This document shows positions 24,901-38,902 of a DNA stretch of 64,000 bases, piece after piece. The stretch lies in contig JAUKUA010000002.1 of NCBI GenBank assembly GCA_030549175.1, forward strand, positions 3,100,001-3,164,000, in the 5' to 3' direction. Positions within the stretch are counted from its first letter, which is position 1, and each line of letters starts with the position of its first letter. The DNA is from Lasiosphaeris hirsuta (taxonomy: Eukaryota; Ascomycota; Sordariomycetes; Sordariales; Lasiosphaeriaceae). The translations under genes and the position numbers were made by a program. The notes beneath the pieces are model-generated. The model saw only the letters and a list, made by a program, of their open reading frames with translations. It had not been told where the DNA came from and made no database searches.

Positions 24901-27900
24901 CGGCGGCATGCAGAAGATTGAATACGGAGCCGAATTGTACGTATTGTTGCACAATGTCGGCCGGTAGGTTGAACACACCACATACTTCCTTGCGCTCCTC
25001 GGGAGTTCGGAGTGGCCAGAGTCCTTGGAATTCGGCGTTGTGTAGCGAGAGGCAGCAGGGGATTGTGATTTCAGGAAGGAGGTAGAGAGGCGCGATACCA
25101 CCGTGGTAGTCATTAATGTGGTAGATGTCGACGGGGAAGCGGGTGATGGTTTGAGCGATACACTGGTTCCATGCAGCGTAGTAGATGGCTGAATCGATGT
25201 TGTCCATTCTGGGTGGGTAAGGCTCTGCCTTGGTCTGTTGCCTGAAGACTGGCGCGTCAAGGAGGACGTATGTGATGTTTTCGACCTGATGGTACGAAAC
25301 CATAACCTGGTATGGCGCATCAAGAATAGTCACCGTCATCGGCTCCGCTTTCTCCTCGGGGATGTCGGGGTACGTGATGTCGCCAACACATGGGACAACC
25401 CAGATCAAGTCCTGGTGCGTCAGTGCCTTGCCCATCAGCTGCGCCATAACACCGAGACCACCAATCTTGACCTTGATGTTCCAGTCGTCAATGTTGTACT
25501 CGACCGTGGCGATCAGGACCGTCTTTCTCTTGGGAGGCATATCGCTGAGACCGACCGCGCCGCCACCAAAGTCGGACGCGCTCGAGAGAGACCCCCTCCG
25601 GCTGTGAGACTTCATGGCAGAGACCTTGGACTTAACCTTGGCGCCCGTCTGATGGAAGAGACCCGAGATCGTGATGGTCGGCCCCTTGATTCCCTTCTCC
25701 ACAACCTTCACCTTGTAGAAGGTGCCGATGAAAACCCAAACAGCGGCCAGACCAGTAAGAATTGGCGCGACCCACAGCAAGACAAAGAGAGCAATTTGAA
25801 CTCTACGGTCGCCTTGTGGGACAAGTTCATATCTCAACTCCCCGTCCGAGAGAACAAACTTGTAAGACATGTAAGGGTGGGCCGGGCCCTCTGTGACGTT
25901 GACGACAGTGGGTGCCACAGAGGAGGGAGGCATACGGTCAAGCACGTTGTCCTTGTCGATGTCGCCGAAAATGAAGGTCTGATCTGGCTGACCGTCAGGG
26001 TTCATGCCCCAGACATTGACCTGCAGGGTACCCGGCCACTCGTCCATGTAATGCCACTCCCACTGCCCGTCCCCCTTGTGCGCCAGGGCGTTCTTGATGC
26101 CAGAGTCGAATCCGTACTGGTTGAACCTTCCATTGACCCAAAGGTGGGGGAAGCGACGTACTCCATCAAAGCCGGCATCGCCGTGCTGGACGAAGGAAGA
26201 GCTCCCGAGAAGTTGGCTGTGATACTGCACAATCACATGCTGTCCCTCCCATTCCTGGTCCTTAGTTCCCTCCCAATGCTGGGAGGCCACAGGTGCTTCA
26301 CCGGGGGAATATCTCCGCCAGTCACTCCACGATGAACCCCAGTTGAGCGAATATCGCCATTGGTCTGCGCCTGGAGCCGTGTGCTTGACCTTAAGGTTGC
26401 CAACTGTGCCATCCGAAGCGAGGAGCGAAGTCGAGTAATTTGCCGTGGTCGGCCAAACGACGGGATTGTTGGGCTTACCCACTCTGATCAGGAAGGAGTC
26501 GACAGAGTGCGTAGAGCTTCCGGCTTTCTCCGTCTCAACATCATCAACGGTGATCAGATGCACTCCATCCGGGAGATTCACGGTTCCGCTCCATTTCCAC
26601 GCACTTGGCAACGCGCCGATAAGCGCTGCGCGCTCGCCATCCTCAACATCCACGTCGCTGCAGCGGACCGATGCTCGATCAAGAGTTCCTACTCTGCCGG
26701 TTTCGGTAGTGGAATTGATGCGCAGCGTATTTGTGACCGAGTCGCAGTTCATCGCCGCCGAGAAGTGGAATGAGATCGGCACCTTGGTTGTGTCGCCCGC
26801 GGACAGGATCGGCGCGTCGTGGCCTGGAACAAACTTGGTGATCATCGGGGGTGGGGGGATCCAAATGTCCTCCGGGACATAAACCCTGAATTCGTAGGGT
26901 GCAAGCGTAATCTTATCGGCGCATCCATTGAACTCTTGCGAGCCGTTGATGAATAGCTTCTCTGATGACGATTTGAGCACGAGTTTGTCGTGGGGGAAGA
27001 TGAGGTTCACCACGGTTGTTGGGGCCCCGTTTGTTTTCGCGTCGTATGGCGACAAGAATGATGTTTCGTTCGAGCCGCAGTTGAATGTATACGTCGTTGT
27101 CTCGTTCTTGTTGTGATAAACCAGCCAGACATCGGCCGTATTGCCGAAATCCTGAACACCCTCGAGCCACCCCCTGGTAACACTCCAAATACCCGTCTCG
27201 GTGCCGGTTCCGTTGCTTCCGGGAAGGTACATGTAGTCAGTCTTGTTAGAGAGCTGCCTCAGCGACATTCCATCGGTGAGAACCGGGAATTGCGAGCGGA
27301 GATGAAACATTGACTTCATGATGCATCTGACCGGATTTGACGGGTCTCGGTGATCCCAAGAGTTCTTGATGTCTTTGCAGCCGTTGAGCGTGGAATCGAG
27401 CGGCATATTGAAGTATTGAGTACTAGAGCCCGCGTAGCACCCATGCAGATACCAGGCGGGAGATGGCGACATTGACTGACGACCAAAGATGTAGTTGTCG
27501 GCCGTGTTGTCCAAAACGTAAAAAGCTTGCTCCTCTCCCCATAGGACGAGGGGTATACCGGGAAGCAAGAGGGTGGTGATGAATTGGCCAAGCAGCATCC
27601 TGTCGACTCCCTGTTTAATACCAGGCCATCGGAACACATCTTGGTTCGTTACGCCAAACATATGCCGTGGGTCGAAGACACCAGTCTCCGCGTTGACGAA
27701 GTCGTTCGACAGCATCATCTCGTTCCATGCGCCTACCCAGTTCTTCGGAAGATCGAATCCAGCCTCCAAATTTCCGTCCATGCCGAGAAAACGAGTCATA
27801 AAACGGTAGACCGAGTAGGAGAATGCCGACGCATCGAGCGCCGTGTGCTGGTGTTCTCTCAGGAAATACTTTGGGTTCGACCCACTATCCAGCAAGGCGG

Positions 27901-29275
27901 CCTCCGTCACGTTCTTGAGCCACTGGTCAGGCTGGCGACCACGTCCTAGATAGATGGATCCGATGGTGTTTCCGCCTGTAATTTCTCCAGGCAAAAAGAA
28001 ATTTTTCTTCCCGATCTCGTTGGCGCATGCCCTGACTGCTCTGGAAAAGTCGGCGGACGCGTCTGGTGTTACTTGGATAGCCTTGTCGTAACGAAACCCA
28101 TCGATATCCAACATACGAATAGCCATGCAAGAGAAGTGAGACAACTTTTCGCGCACCGATGGAACCCATTCTCGAAGTCTGTCTTGGACGGAGGCGAACT
28201 TGGTGATTTGACGACGGTAATCCGGGTACACGCCGAAAGCTTCTGTGTCGCCAAACTATTTGTTGAGAATTGTCAGGAATGATGACCCCGTATTGCCGAC
28301 GATATCGCAAAACAATACGAAGCCGCGAGGGGGTTAGTATCAACACGTACCTGATCAAAATCTGAGTTGTAGCAGCCCTTGAATTCGTCCACGAACTCCT
28401 GCTCAATCGGGTAACCAGTCTCGTTCCAGAAGCGGGGGAAATTGCAGGTCTCGTTGTAATCTTCGCCGATCTCGAAGTCCAGGTAGCGTCTTGATGTCTT
28501 CCATACAACTTTGTGCTCCTCGGGGGCGAACGGTGTAGACTCGTTCAGAAAGCCTTCAAAGCCCAGGAGATCACCCATGCTGACACATGTTCAGCACTTG
28601 TCTTGCAAAGGGGTAGGTAGACTTACGTTGCTACTGTGTTGTCAAAGATGACATACATATCCCGTCTGTGAATCTCATCGACGGCACGCCGCCACTCCAG
28701 GATCTCTCCATAGTGAGCGTCGAGGAGCGTCAAATCTAAAGGCTAGAGTAGGCGGTTAGTCAACCCACCAAGCATTGGTCAAAGCAACGGCATTTCGTCG
28801 GTGATAACCTACAGAGTATGAGTCGGATTGCCATGGCTGATTGATGAATGGTGATCCCGCAATGTAGATGGCCTAACGGGTGTTAGCTGGTGCAAAAAGT
28901 CCATCGATCCAAGCTTCGCACCTTGATACCCATCCCATGGATGTAATCCAAGCTATCGATAAGTCCCTGAACATCTCCTCCATGGCGCATCTGCGTGCTG
29001 GTGATGTCCTGCTCGAAGACCGTGCCATTGATGTTGTCATTTGTTGGGTTACCGTTGACAAATCGGTCTATGAATAGTGTATAGACAGGAAACCTCCAGT
29101 TTGTTGGAGATTTTGTGTAGTTGTGACCCTCCCATTCTCCCCAGTAGTCAAGTGGATTTATTGCCGACTGGTTCTGGTTGAGGTTGTGAGCCTCATATTG
29201 GGGATCGTAACGAAGCGAATGGGTGAGTCTGGCCCCAAGACTGAGTGTGACGATAAGGGATAAGAGAAAGGACAT
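21926..29275 (-). CDS. ags1: Cell-wall alpha-1,3-glucan synthase
   Basis: Plasma-membrane enzyme that makes and exports alpha-1,3-glucan. Six exons: 29275-28922, 28872-28813, 28742-28627, 28579-28351, 28255-22906 and 22851-21926, giving 2,344 residues. Order: signal peptide (MSFLLSLIVTLSLGA); extracellular GH13 amylase-like domain, with nucleophile Asp310 in DGFRYDKA and the acid in LPGEITGG; a transmembrane helix (FVLLWVAPILTGLAAVWVF); cytosolic GT5 glycogen-synthase-like domain, with VKIGGLGVMAQLMGKAL near 1185, FVGRWSQQKGVDL near 1470 and EPFGLVAVEFGRKG near 1555; a serine-rich linker; then a C-terminal block of many membrane helices presumed to be the exporter. The first in-frame ATG, at 29275, gives a clean signal peptide. 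The last intron (54 nt, GTATGT to TTTTAG) keeps the frame open if retained. The promoter is long. Confidence 0.97.
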
Positions 29276-32200
29276 TGTCACTTAGAGAACGAAAGCATAG
29301 CGGGAAAAAAGCGCCGCCAGGAAATCAACAAGAGCGAAGGCGAGCTGAGAAACGTGAGGCGATACCAACAGCCTTGAACGAGCGGCTTATGTTGAGACAA
29401 ATGCAAAGAAGAACGATAGAAACGGCTGTGCCAGCAAAGTGAGTGGAAGAGTAAACTCGGGCGAGGTGTGGGAGGAAAAGACGGGGAAAGCCAGAAAGTC
29501 GTGGTGCCAGCAGGATGGATACCGGGAGGATACGAAGGGGGGAGGGGGCGGGAAGCGTTATCGCCCTGCCACCTTGTGAGGCTGCAAGACAGCATATCCA
29601 CAAGCAAAGCACTAACAAGCCCACGCATTGGGTAGGCGGCTGTCCTAGACTTCGAGAGCCCCAGTGTGCGGTGTGCTGCGGCTGCTACACTAGTTACCGC
29701 ATCGTTTACCCAGCAAGGCAAGCCATGGGAGTCACTCGGCGGAGCGAGCGGCCCCGGACCCAGCCCATGTGGTGATGCACAAAGCTGGGAGCGCAGAACG
29801 CCCAGACCGCCCAGGGGCAGAGAGATGAGAGACTGATCAGGGTGAGAGGTTTGCTTTGCCGCAGGCTCGCATATGGTACGTAGCGAGCGAGCAATGGCTC
29901 GAGCTCTGTAACTGCTCCTGGGAATGCCTGGTAGTTCCTGTCGATCCCTACCACTTGCACCGGGTCGAATGCACCAGCCTCAGCCTCTAGTGTGATACGG
30001 GATCTTCCCGCCACTGACAGGAGAGTGTGGGCGCCATGGGAGCTTAAAGGCGTCAACGGCCAAGACGGCAGGGTCGGGACTTATTGGAAAAATCTGCCTC
30101 GTAAAGGGGGTGTGGCGGTAGGCCCGCTGGCGAGACTGGCGAGCTTGGCGAGTGGCTTGAGGGGTTGCCAAATCTTTGCAAAACCCGATCCAAGGGGCGC
30201 CCGGCCAAAGGTCCCTCAGCCTTGCCCACAAAAAAAATAAAAAATGGACGAATTCTGTCAGGGATGCCCAATCACGGAAGCGCGGCGGTCTTTTGGCAGG
30301 GTGTATCAGCCGCGGGCTGGCGATGGGAGCTAGCGTGTATCTTGTGGTTTGCTGGTTACTGATGGTTCAGACAGGGCCATGTGCCAAGTTCCCACTGCAC
30401 GTTGACCACTCTCTCAGGGGCGGGCCAAGGTGGTCAACAATTGGTCGGAGATAGCCATCCAGGCACTCCCAATGCTCGTCTACGCCCCTCGGCCAAGCAT
30501 GTGTCCCTGAGGCTGAAGATGCCGTGGGGGGCGTCTGCAGGGGTTTTTATTCCGATCCATGTTCCCTGTGTCTCCCTGTGTGCTCCCTGCTGCCCTCCCC
30601 GACTCAAGAGAGTCTCAGCGCTCCCTACCATGCAGTTTCTGTGCTCTCTCCCAATGCGATCACCAGGCCGAGCACCACACCACCACGCCTTTTCGCCAGA
30701 ATCCTATCTGCGAGGGGCCTGCGAGGGGATGCAAGGTGGTATGGTAGAACGCCAGAAGCAGGCCGGGCGAGAGCGGGGCGAGGTATGGGACCGACACGAG
30801 CGCGACCGATAGGAGAGGAGGGGTTCGATGGGCGGTCAGCGTCTCAGACAGTCAGATGGTTATTGACATGAAGCGAATCAGTCAATCTTGCATAAGGTGT
30901 CTGCGATGGCGTCAGCGACCCTGCAAACAGCGTGCACAGCATACCATTAGGATGCGATAGCGCAGCAGCAGTGCAAAGGACTGCATGGGAGGATTCGCAA
31001 CAGGCGAGCGGCAGGTGGGTTCGCTTCATCACAGCGCGAACCGGCAAAAGAATGCGGTTGACAAAAACGACAGGAAAGGTAATCAGCGCGATGGGACCTG
31101 AGATGGGCGATGGAGCTAGTCCCGTCCTTACGCCTAGCGCCCTGGCGCCCGGTTGCTCTTGGCCGTCGCCCATTGCAGCCTCTGCAGGACGTTGAAACAT
31201 GAGGACATGCATGGGTTGCGCACAACCAAACCAGGCTTTTTTTCAGGCGTGTCAGAGCCCAGGAAGGGCAGTTGTGATGTGATGGCGTGCTATTTTAGGC
31301 ATCGCCCTAGAACGCCAGGCCGTGTGCGTAACCCAGACCCACACTGACGTTTGGCGACAAGCGTGGAGCCAACTGGACGGTCCAGCCAGCCCGTCCTCAT
31401 CCGACGCTACCTTTGGTATCCGTATCTGTATCTCGAGTCCCACCCCCCCTTATCTGATGGCCAGCCAGAAAAGGCCGATAGCCAGTGGTGAAAACTCCGG
31501 TCGTGCCACCACCCAAATCGTGGTAGTATTTAAGATTGGAGCACTTCTCGTGTTCAAGGCAGGTTTTTGTGCTCTGCCCTCCATCTTCTTTGCTCAGCAG
31601 CTGCATGTCATATTCAAATCTGCCGGGTCAATATTGCTCCACCACCAAATACCTGCTTATGGGGGGACTATGATGCGGTGCGACGTGGGACGGAAGTCTT
31701 CGATTCCACCACAGTGATTTTCCTCAGGGGGCCTTGCTGGCTGACAGGCCCGGCCTCGCAAGGCCCGACTGCTCGCTTCTGCTATGCCTCTTCGGGTTTG
31801 CCGGCAGCAAATAGCTCAAATGTTCCAGAAGCTCGAGTGTGGCTTTTTTTTCGCCGCCTCCAAATCAAACTTCACCTGCGCAGCTACGGGCAGCAAAACA
31901 TTTGCCATTTATTTTGAGGCGGAGTATGTATGAAATCCGTGGAAGGAGAGTGGCCGGGTAACACTGGACAGTGGAAAGCCAAGAGCGGTAGTGTAGTACG
32001 CATTACGCGGTGGCGGGGGCATTTATGGAAATCGAAACAACACCATCAAATTGATCCTTCCTCATCTGATGTTGCTGCAACGTTAAATCTACGAGCAGTA
32101 TTTGCCCACTCCGCTGTACGAGGTACGGGCGCAGGCAGCAGCAAGCAGCAATGGGCTACAATACCTGCCCAGATAACCGGAAAGCCCGCTTTTGGGACGG

Positions 32201-33828
32201 GCCAGTATTGCCCAACAGCCGCTTAGGTACTCAATGAGCAGGGACCGCTCGAGCTCATGAGGCGTGCTTTCCATCCAAGCTCCTTGCTACCTAGAACCAA
32301 CCCCTCCATCAACACTAGCAATGGGCCGACCGGCCCGGGTCAAGTCATGTTTCGCACGCGAAATATCTAGTGTTTTCTTCTCAGGTTATCCGTACTCCCC
32401 AGGCCCTCGCCGCAAGACCTGTCTGCATATTGGCGCCGGCCTGCTCGTCGTTGGCACAACCCCATTCCATTCACAGGGCTCAGAATGAAGATCTCAGACC
32501 TGCAAAGGTTATTGGCGGGCAGATCCACGATTGCATGCCCCGTGGGGAAGCTCGCAACGCTCTTGGCCAGATCAACGTCGGGCTTGCGGAAGAGACGGGA
32601 GGCGACGCGACGGCTTGACAAGACGCACCTGGCCGCTCAGCTGTCGGCATTCCACAGTAGACTTGGCTGTGTAAGGTTCTACCTTAAACTTTTTTCCCTT
32701 GGGATTTTGCATGGAACACCTCACCCGTAGCCCCATCACACGTCATCGTAGCGCACCTTCACCAAGCTCCCTTGAAGCCGGTCCAGGCCCATCTGCGCTG
32801 CAGAATCGATCTCAAAAGACGGAACTGGGCCGAAGGATGGAAGGAGCCGTTTGTGCTAACACTCGGCTTTGCTGAGTAATAACCTGAGGGACATTTTCCA
32901 GGTTGAAATAGATGATTCAGAGGCGCCAAGCAGGTGTTGGTTCAGGAAGGAGCACGCCAGTGTTCTTCAATCCGCTCAACCACTTTTTTGTCCAGACCAG
33001 ACAACATTGCATCCAAGTGGAGGCATTCTTTCGCAGAGATTTCACCGCCTGCACCGATAAATGAGCGGATTCCGAACACTTTTCTTGAAGGACCCGAGAC
33101 AAAATTCGTCGAGAGTATTTGAAGCCCCGTGTTTCGAATTTTGGTGGCGAAGGGCTTGACTGTTGTTCGACCCACCGCAATCTCTGCTGATTCCTGACTA
33201 GCCGTGATCCGTCTTGGTGTCGTCTGGTGCGCTCGAGGGTACGCAAGACAACAGACGACAGCTCATGCTTATAGGGTACTGGATGGTCGACTGGTTATTA
33301 TACCTATTCTCCCCTCTAATCCTCCAAGCCGTCTACTTTCAGCACATTGTCTTTGCAACTGTCGCAATGTTCTCATTTGAACTCATTGGCATCGCCAACG
33401 ACTTCTCCTGGATCAGTTTGCACTTTGAGAATAACACTAGGCTTTAAATACAGAGAAACACGAGATCTGCCCAAAAAAAATAAGCTCCATCCTGGCTCAC
33501 CATGTTTTCTTTTGCTTGTTCACCCTTCCACCCGTGGCGTTCTCAGTTGACCACTGACAACCCGGCTTTTCGACTCGAGGTGGGTTGCAGGATTGGGGAG
33601 ATCTCTTCCCCGTGATTGTTTACTTTCCAACGAGGCAACGCGGTCCGTCCGCTCTAGGGTACTCAATCTATTGTGGTCGTCCCTTCCTTTTGCTGAGGGA
33701 ACTTTTAGCGCAATCTCAAAACCTTTCCCCTCCAAATATTCTTGCGTGTTTGAACTGAGCAGCCCACGTCGTGACGTTCTTCCTCCCATATTGTGCATGC
33801 ATTGTCCATCCCATAATTGCCGTTCAAG
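29276..33828. other. Large gene-free interval between the glucan synthase and coiled-coil genes
   Basis: About 4.5 kb between two outward-facing genes. I found no reading frame with recognisable domains or plausible introns on either strand. Composition changes from GC-rich near the glucan synthase to more mixed after about 31.5 kb. It probably includes long 5' leaders and promoters. A non-coding RNA cannot be excluded. Confidence 0.5.
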
Positions 33829-35961
33829 ATGTCATCGCAAAAATGGAGGGAATTCACCAAGGATGACCCAGACTGGCCTTTTACGACGCTGGAGGGTTTT
33901 AGATTCAGGCACGTCTCCAAAGAGACGAGGACGATGCTCGAATCTCTGGTGAGGTGCAGCAAGTTTACATCACCACCCCCACATGTTAGAGCTTGTTCTC
34001 AAGAAGACTACGCCCTACGCTTTCGGAATAACGTCTCAGTTGTCTTCAAGGCTCTGTTGCTCAACAGCGAGTTTTATGAAGCTCGAGAATTCTGGTATGT
34101 CGCGGTTTGTCTTGAGTGGCCAATAACCTCGCTATAATATTATTTTTCTACTAGCAACCCAACCATAATCAAAAATATGGCGCGATTAACACTGTTGAGC
34201 AGGGACCGGATACGTGAAGACAACCGGGGTTTCTCCCTCAGCACAGCTGCTTTCAAAGGTATCACCCAGTTTTGGATACAGGCACGAAGCTCCTACACTG
34301 GCGGCCGAGAAGCGTCTTCAAACAGAAGGCGCGGTGTTGCTTTGCACACGACGGAGACAACCAAGCTGGTGGATGAGTGGATAGCTGCAACAAAGCTCTC
34401 CAGGAAAGGTGCAGACTCATCTTTCGAGCCTAGTACTTCGCAACTAGCGGCCTGGGACGCCATTCGGAGGACTTGGGTTGAGATGCGTCAGGACGGAAGC
34501 TTGGTGAATATCAGCCAGGCACAGCAGGGCCTAAGCTCTCCAAAATCGAATGCCGCCCAGCGGTAAGTATTCTCAGTTTCAACATGGCTAATTAGCACAG
34601 TAATACTAATATGCCTTGGCAGCGACGTTTACAATGTCGAGTCGGATGCGGAGTCCGTCGTCTTCATCTCAGCTTCCAGGACTCCAACGAAAAGGGGCGA
34701 GAAGAGAAAGAATACCGCCGCCCCTGGCCCAGCGGCGAAGCGCCAGGCGAGAGGTGAATACCTGCCGGAAGCTCCACCAGTGACCCGTCAACAGCAGCGA
34801 CGACTCAGCCCATCCGCCTCAGTCTTGGACTCGGGGTCTGACTTGGGGCTGGACACCCTTTACGGCAAGGCAATCTCCCCTGTCGCTCGGCGGAAACGTG
34901 CGAAGAGCTGCCATACCCAAGATCGGAAGTCATCGGGGAACTTGGGACTGCCCCGAGACCAGACGATCGACGCTATCAAGGCCCGTCTGGACGTGCTGGA
35001 GAAGAACCGGCTACTTGGAATGGATGCGGTCGGGGCGTCCAAGATATCAGAGCGTTACGAGCTCCGGCTGATGAAGGTCGAAAAGTCTATTACTGACATA
35101 CAGGCAACTGTCAGCAACAAAAACAAGTACATCAAGCAGCAGGTGCGGGATATGTGCAAGGAGATGGAGTCATCCCTTCGCGAGGAGTTCGCCGAGAGCA
35201 TCAAGTCCGAGGTTGCCGCGGTTAGAAAAAGCCTGGGGAAGAAGATACGTATCGAACGAAAGCGCGTCACCGATCAGATTGATCAAGCGGAGCAGTTTGG
35301 TGATCAGTTGAAAACACAGCTGGAACAGCACCTTGATCAGCAACTTGAGCTGACGCTCAGAGAGCGGGTCGAGGACGTCGTCGACAGACGAGTAAAGGCC
35401 GAGCTAGAGAAACGGTTCGAGAGAGAGCTGGAGAAGCTCATCGGCGGGCATATCGAGTCGTTAGAGAAGAAGCTCGGGGGCCAAGTCCGACAAGAAATAG
35501 AGAGCCTGCGTGGCAGACCTGCTGACACCGAAGCGCTTTCGGCCCTCAGGGCAACAACCCAGGACCTCAGCCAAAAAGTGAGAGCAGCGGAACGCGTGCC
35601 GCATGGTATCGAACTACTTCCCCAGCAACTCGCCGACGTCAAGAAGTCGGCCATGCAAGCTATGCAGCGCCTAGACGCCATTGAGGTTAAGCAGGCATCC
35701 CTGGGCGCCGAACAGCCTCAGACGCCAAGCTCTGTCGCATACAGGCTGGAAGCCCGTGTTTCTGAGCTTCGGGAGATGTTGGAGAGGCAGGAACGCACCA
35801 TCAACGGGCTAAACAAGGAGATTTCGGATGTGAAATCCCAGCAAGCCGTGTCTAGCTTCAAAAGCATCCTCGTACCCGCCCCTCAAGCTCAGTCCATGCA
35901 CCAGCCTATGCACCAACCAAACTGGCAGATGATGTCCTCCCCGCTCGGGCGCCGTTACTAA
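33829..35961 (+). CDS. Hypothetical coiled-coil protein
   Basis: I do not recognise this gene. Three exons at 33829-34094, 34155-34562 and 34623-35961, with consistent phases and good signals (GTATGT/CTAG, GTAAGT/GCAG), give 670 residues. The N-terminal 220 residues (MSSQKWREFTKDDPDWPFTT) look globular, with aromatic and charged positions. A basic, serine/proline-rich middle follows, with nuclear-localisation-like clusters (TPTKRGEKRKN, ARRKRAKS). From about residue 340 to the end it is a long, highly charged helix rich in E, K, Q and R with heptad-like spacing (RVEDVVDRRVKAELEKRFER), ending in a short QPMHQPNW tail. A nuclear or cytoskeletal scaffold role would be inference only. The ATG at 33829 is the first in frame. 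Confidence 0.8.
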
Positions 35962-37381
35962 CTGCTAACTGCCAACCTTGGTCATCGAACACGATGGCAT
36001 TCTACTACACAGTTTCAAGACTGTTACTTTCGGGCTGAGGAGGTTCTAACCCCCTTGCAAGATTGTTACTGGACGCCCAGATGTTGGATTTTTGCCATAT
36101 TTGATTCGCGAGTTTTTCTATGTTTCTACTGAGAAATCAACCACGCATTCTGCTGTATCTCTTCTCTTTGTCGGGTTTTCTTTCAAATCTCAAACAGTTC
36201 GAGCAAGCCAGGATCCGGCTTTCATGATCAGGATGGTATATTGTTAGATACCCGCTATGCAAATAATTACGTTACGCAACCCTCCAGTTTCGGACATGAG
36301 CTGTTCGCCGTGACTACGACTTCAACCAGTGGCTCAGCTCACCCCGACCTGAACCCAATATCATTGTTCTTGAAACACGGGCCGACTCCAAATGAAATTC
36401 AATGACATCATCTAGAATAGAAATCTACCATCTTGAAATAGGACGATGGGTAATTAGGTATATAGTAGTTCGTACTACCTCCCCAAACAAAGGTGATGTG
36501 GAATACCACCTATTTGTCTGACATGATGACCCCGGTCAAACTTGAGTACGAAAACACAAGCCTTGAAGCTACCAGAGCAATCTTTTCAGATAGAACCGCA
36601 AAGAGTTGGAGCGAATGAGACAAGCACGAAAATTGAATATTTTCACCAATGATTCTGGGGTCTGTCCTCATTCGTACCCTAGGAAGCCAGTGCATTCCAA
36701 CTCCGACCACCTGCCAACCACACGACGCCTAGGTTCTAACTTGGAGCGCTCCTAACTCGAACAGGGTAAGTTCCGTAGTGGTGGTATAAAAAGTGGTTAT
36801 TAGTCACCCGTATTCATGCGTACCGGGGTGGTTTCCGGGTTATCAAAATTTTGCCTAAAAGGTGAGTGGAAAGGGGGGTGCGACAGGGTCACACGGAAAG
36901 GGAGCCGCAAGGGGATACGCAGACGTCCAAACACGGAATTACAACCATCGTGTTATACGAGTTGGATGCTGAGCGACCACACTGGCTATGTGGGGGCGTG
37001 GAGAATACATCTTTCCTCGCACAGCCTCTGGGACTGACAATGGACAGGCCGTCAAGGGAGAATTGAGCCAGGACCAGAGATAAATCCGACTGTTTTTGTA
37101 GGAAAAAAAAAAAAACAACAACAAAAAACATGCCATTGCTAAGGTATACAAAGGTTCCGATAGCCCATCGAAATCTCCCAAAACGCCTTATAACAGGAAA
37201 CTGCAACCATGTCGCGTGCCTCAGCGGCAGTTGTCTTTCCAAACCCCCAATGATCCCAAATGTTTAGAGAATTTCCGCTTTTCTTTTACCTCCCACCCCT
37301 TGGATGCCGCCATAACAAATGCAAAACACAAATCTGAGCCCCAAAGATCCTCCTGTTCCGTTTCATAGGAGATTATACGCA
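35962..37381. other. Intergenic region, AT-richer
   Basis: Lies between the 3' ends of two convergent genes. It includes TA-rich sequence around 36400-36480 and an A-rich tract with CAA repeats at about 37101-37130. No coding signal is seen. Short frames here lack domains and splice support. Confidence 0.5.
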
Positions 37382-38902
37382 TCAAGCCTCGTTCCACGGC
37401 CCACTGATCCAAACTAGACAACCCACCGTCGACGCGAGCAGAAACGCCGTAAGCACGCCCGCCCCGCCCCTGTCGCTCGTGGTAATTGGCACCAACTCCT
37501 CCGGCTCTCTGTTATCCGAGCCCGCATCCGGATCGCCGACACTGGTGCCTCCAGTGCCGTTGGTCAAGGGCGCCGCAAACTGCTCACTAACTAGCAGCGT
37601 GGACAGCGCCGCCAACGCACTCATCTCCTGGCCGGCGGGTCCATTCGCTATGTCGCCGTCATAGCTGCCGGCGTCCCAGCGGAAGCCGCACGTACCGTCG
37701 GAAAGACAGCTCGAGACGGCGCCTGCGGCGGAGGTCTTTAAGAGAGTGAGGATGTCGTTGCGGGTGAAGGGTGCGAGGATGGCGACGGTGGCCAGTGATC
37801 GATGCATGTACCCCTTGAAGGAGTGCTGGTCGACGTTGCACTGCACCCTGTCTTCGAGCTCACAGGCGCGCTCGACCATGATGCCATTGGGGAAGAAGTG
37901 CTCCGTCGTGCGGTTAAGGAGGCCTTCGACGCGGGCGCGCCAGCGTTCGGCGCCGTTAGTCTGGGAATGGGTTAGTATGTGGGGAGGGGGGGGGAAATTG
38001 AACCAGGGAACGTACATGGTTGTACATGGTAGCAGCACCATGGATCAGGAGGGCAGCATTGGCAGAGAACTGTACGAGGTTGATGTCGGTGCAGTTGGCC
38101 TCGACGTGGCCGCCGTCAAAAACGTTGTAGTCTTTATCGATGTACCCGACGCCGGCGGTCCAGCTGTACGACCTCTCGGCCCACTCGGCATATGACTCGT
38201 TCTTGGTATAACGAGCTAGGCGGGCGGCGATGTTGAGGAAGACAACATTGGCGACTGTGTTTTTGTAGTTATAGCCGCCGTTAGTGGTTATAATCTGCCA
38301 GCGTAGACCTCCTGCGCAATCCTCATCCTCCCAGCGTGCTGCCTGGGTGTTGAAGACGGCCTGGGCGAGTGCGAGCCATTGTGGCTTGTCCTCGGGCGGA
38401 TCCGGGAAGCCCACCTCGGCCGCGAGCATGGCAGCCATGCCCCAGAAGCCCTGATCATCGTTGCCCAGCGAGGCCGTCCAGTTGCGTGGCATGTAGCTGT
38501 TGGCTGGTGCTTCGGCCTGGAAGATTAGAGCCGTGGACGTCTCCCCGTTGTATGTGTCGTCGCCCGTGTAGTGCCAGTAGTCGATCAAGGTACCAAACAT
38601 GGCGCCGGCTTGCCACCAATAGTAGGGCCCTTGCGGCGGTGGGCCGGGGAGAATGCCGATAGTTTGTCCCGGCTCGTCGCCCTTGTAGTACCCCATTAGA
38701 TTGCGTGCGACCGTCTTCGCGGCGGAGCGGATCGAGTCTGGTTGCGCCACATGTTAGTGATCCCTTTGCAGGCCAAGAAACAGCACGAGGGAGCTATTTT
38801 ACCTGCCGAGTTGAGGTCCACCTGGAGAGAATCCTGGGCTCCAACGCCATGCGTGGTGAGAAGCAGCAGCGCAGAGGCTGCGAATGCCTTCAGGCTGACC
38901 AT
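37382..38902 (-). CDS. GH76 mannan endo-1,6-alpha-mannosidase, DFG5/DCW1 type
   Basis: Cell-wall enzyme of glycoside hydrolase family 76. DFG5/DCW1 members are thought to transfer GPI-anchored proteins from their anchor to wall glucan (established for yeast). Three exons at 38902-38803, 38737-38016 and 37960-37382 give 466 residues. Features in order: signal peptide (MVSLKAFAASALLLLTTHGVGA); PPPQGPYYWWQAGAMFGTLI; the adjacent catalytic aspartates in GNDDQGFWGMAAMLAAE; NVVFLNIAARLARYT; several N-glycosylation sites; CGFRWDAGSYDG; and a C-terminal hydrophobic stretch (GVLTAFLLASTVGCLVWI) suited to a GPI signal. The last helix is followed by a short GPWNEA tail, slightly longer than usual. It could work with the glucan synthase in wall assembly, though the two are 8 kb apart. 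Confidence 0.92.

Noticed and set aside
28069..28578. Alternative frames on both strands across the glucan synthase 5' exons
   Set aside because: Explained by the spliced glucan synthase coding sequence; the other frames are shadows in GC-rich DNA.
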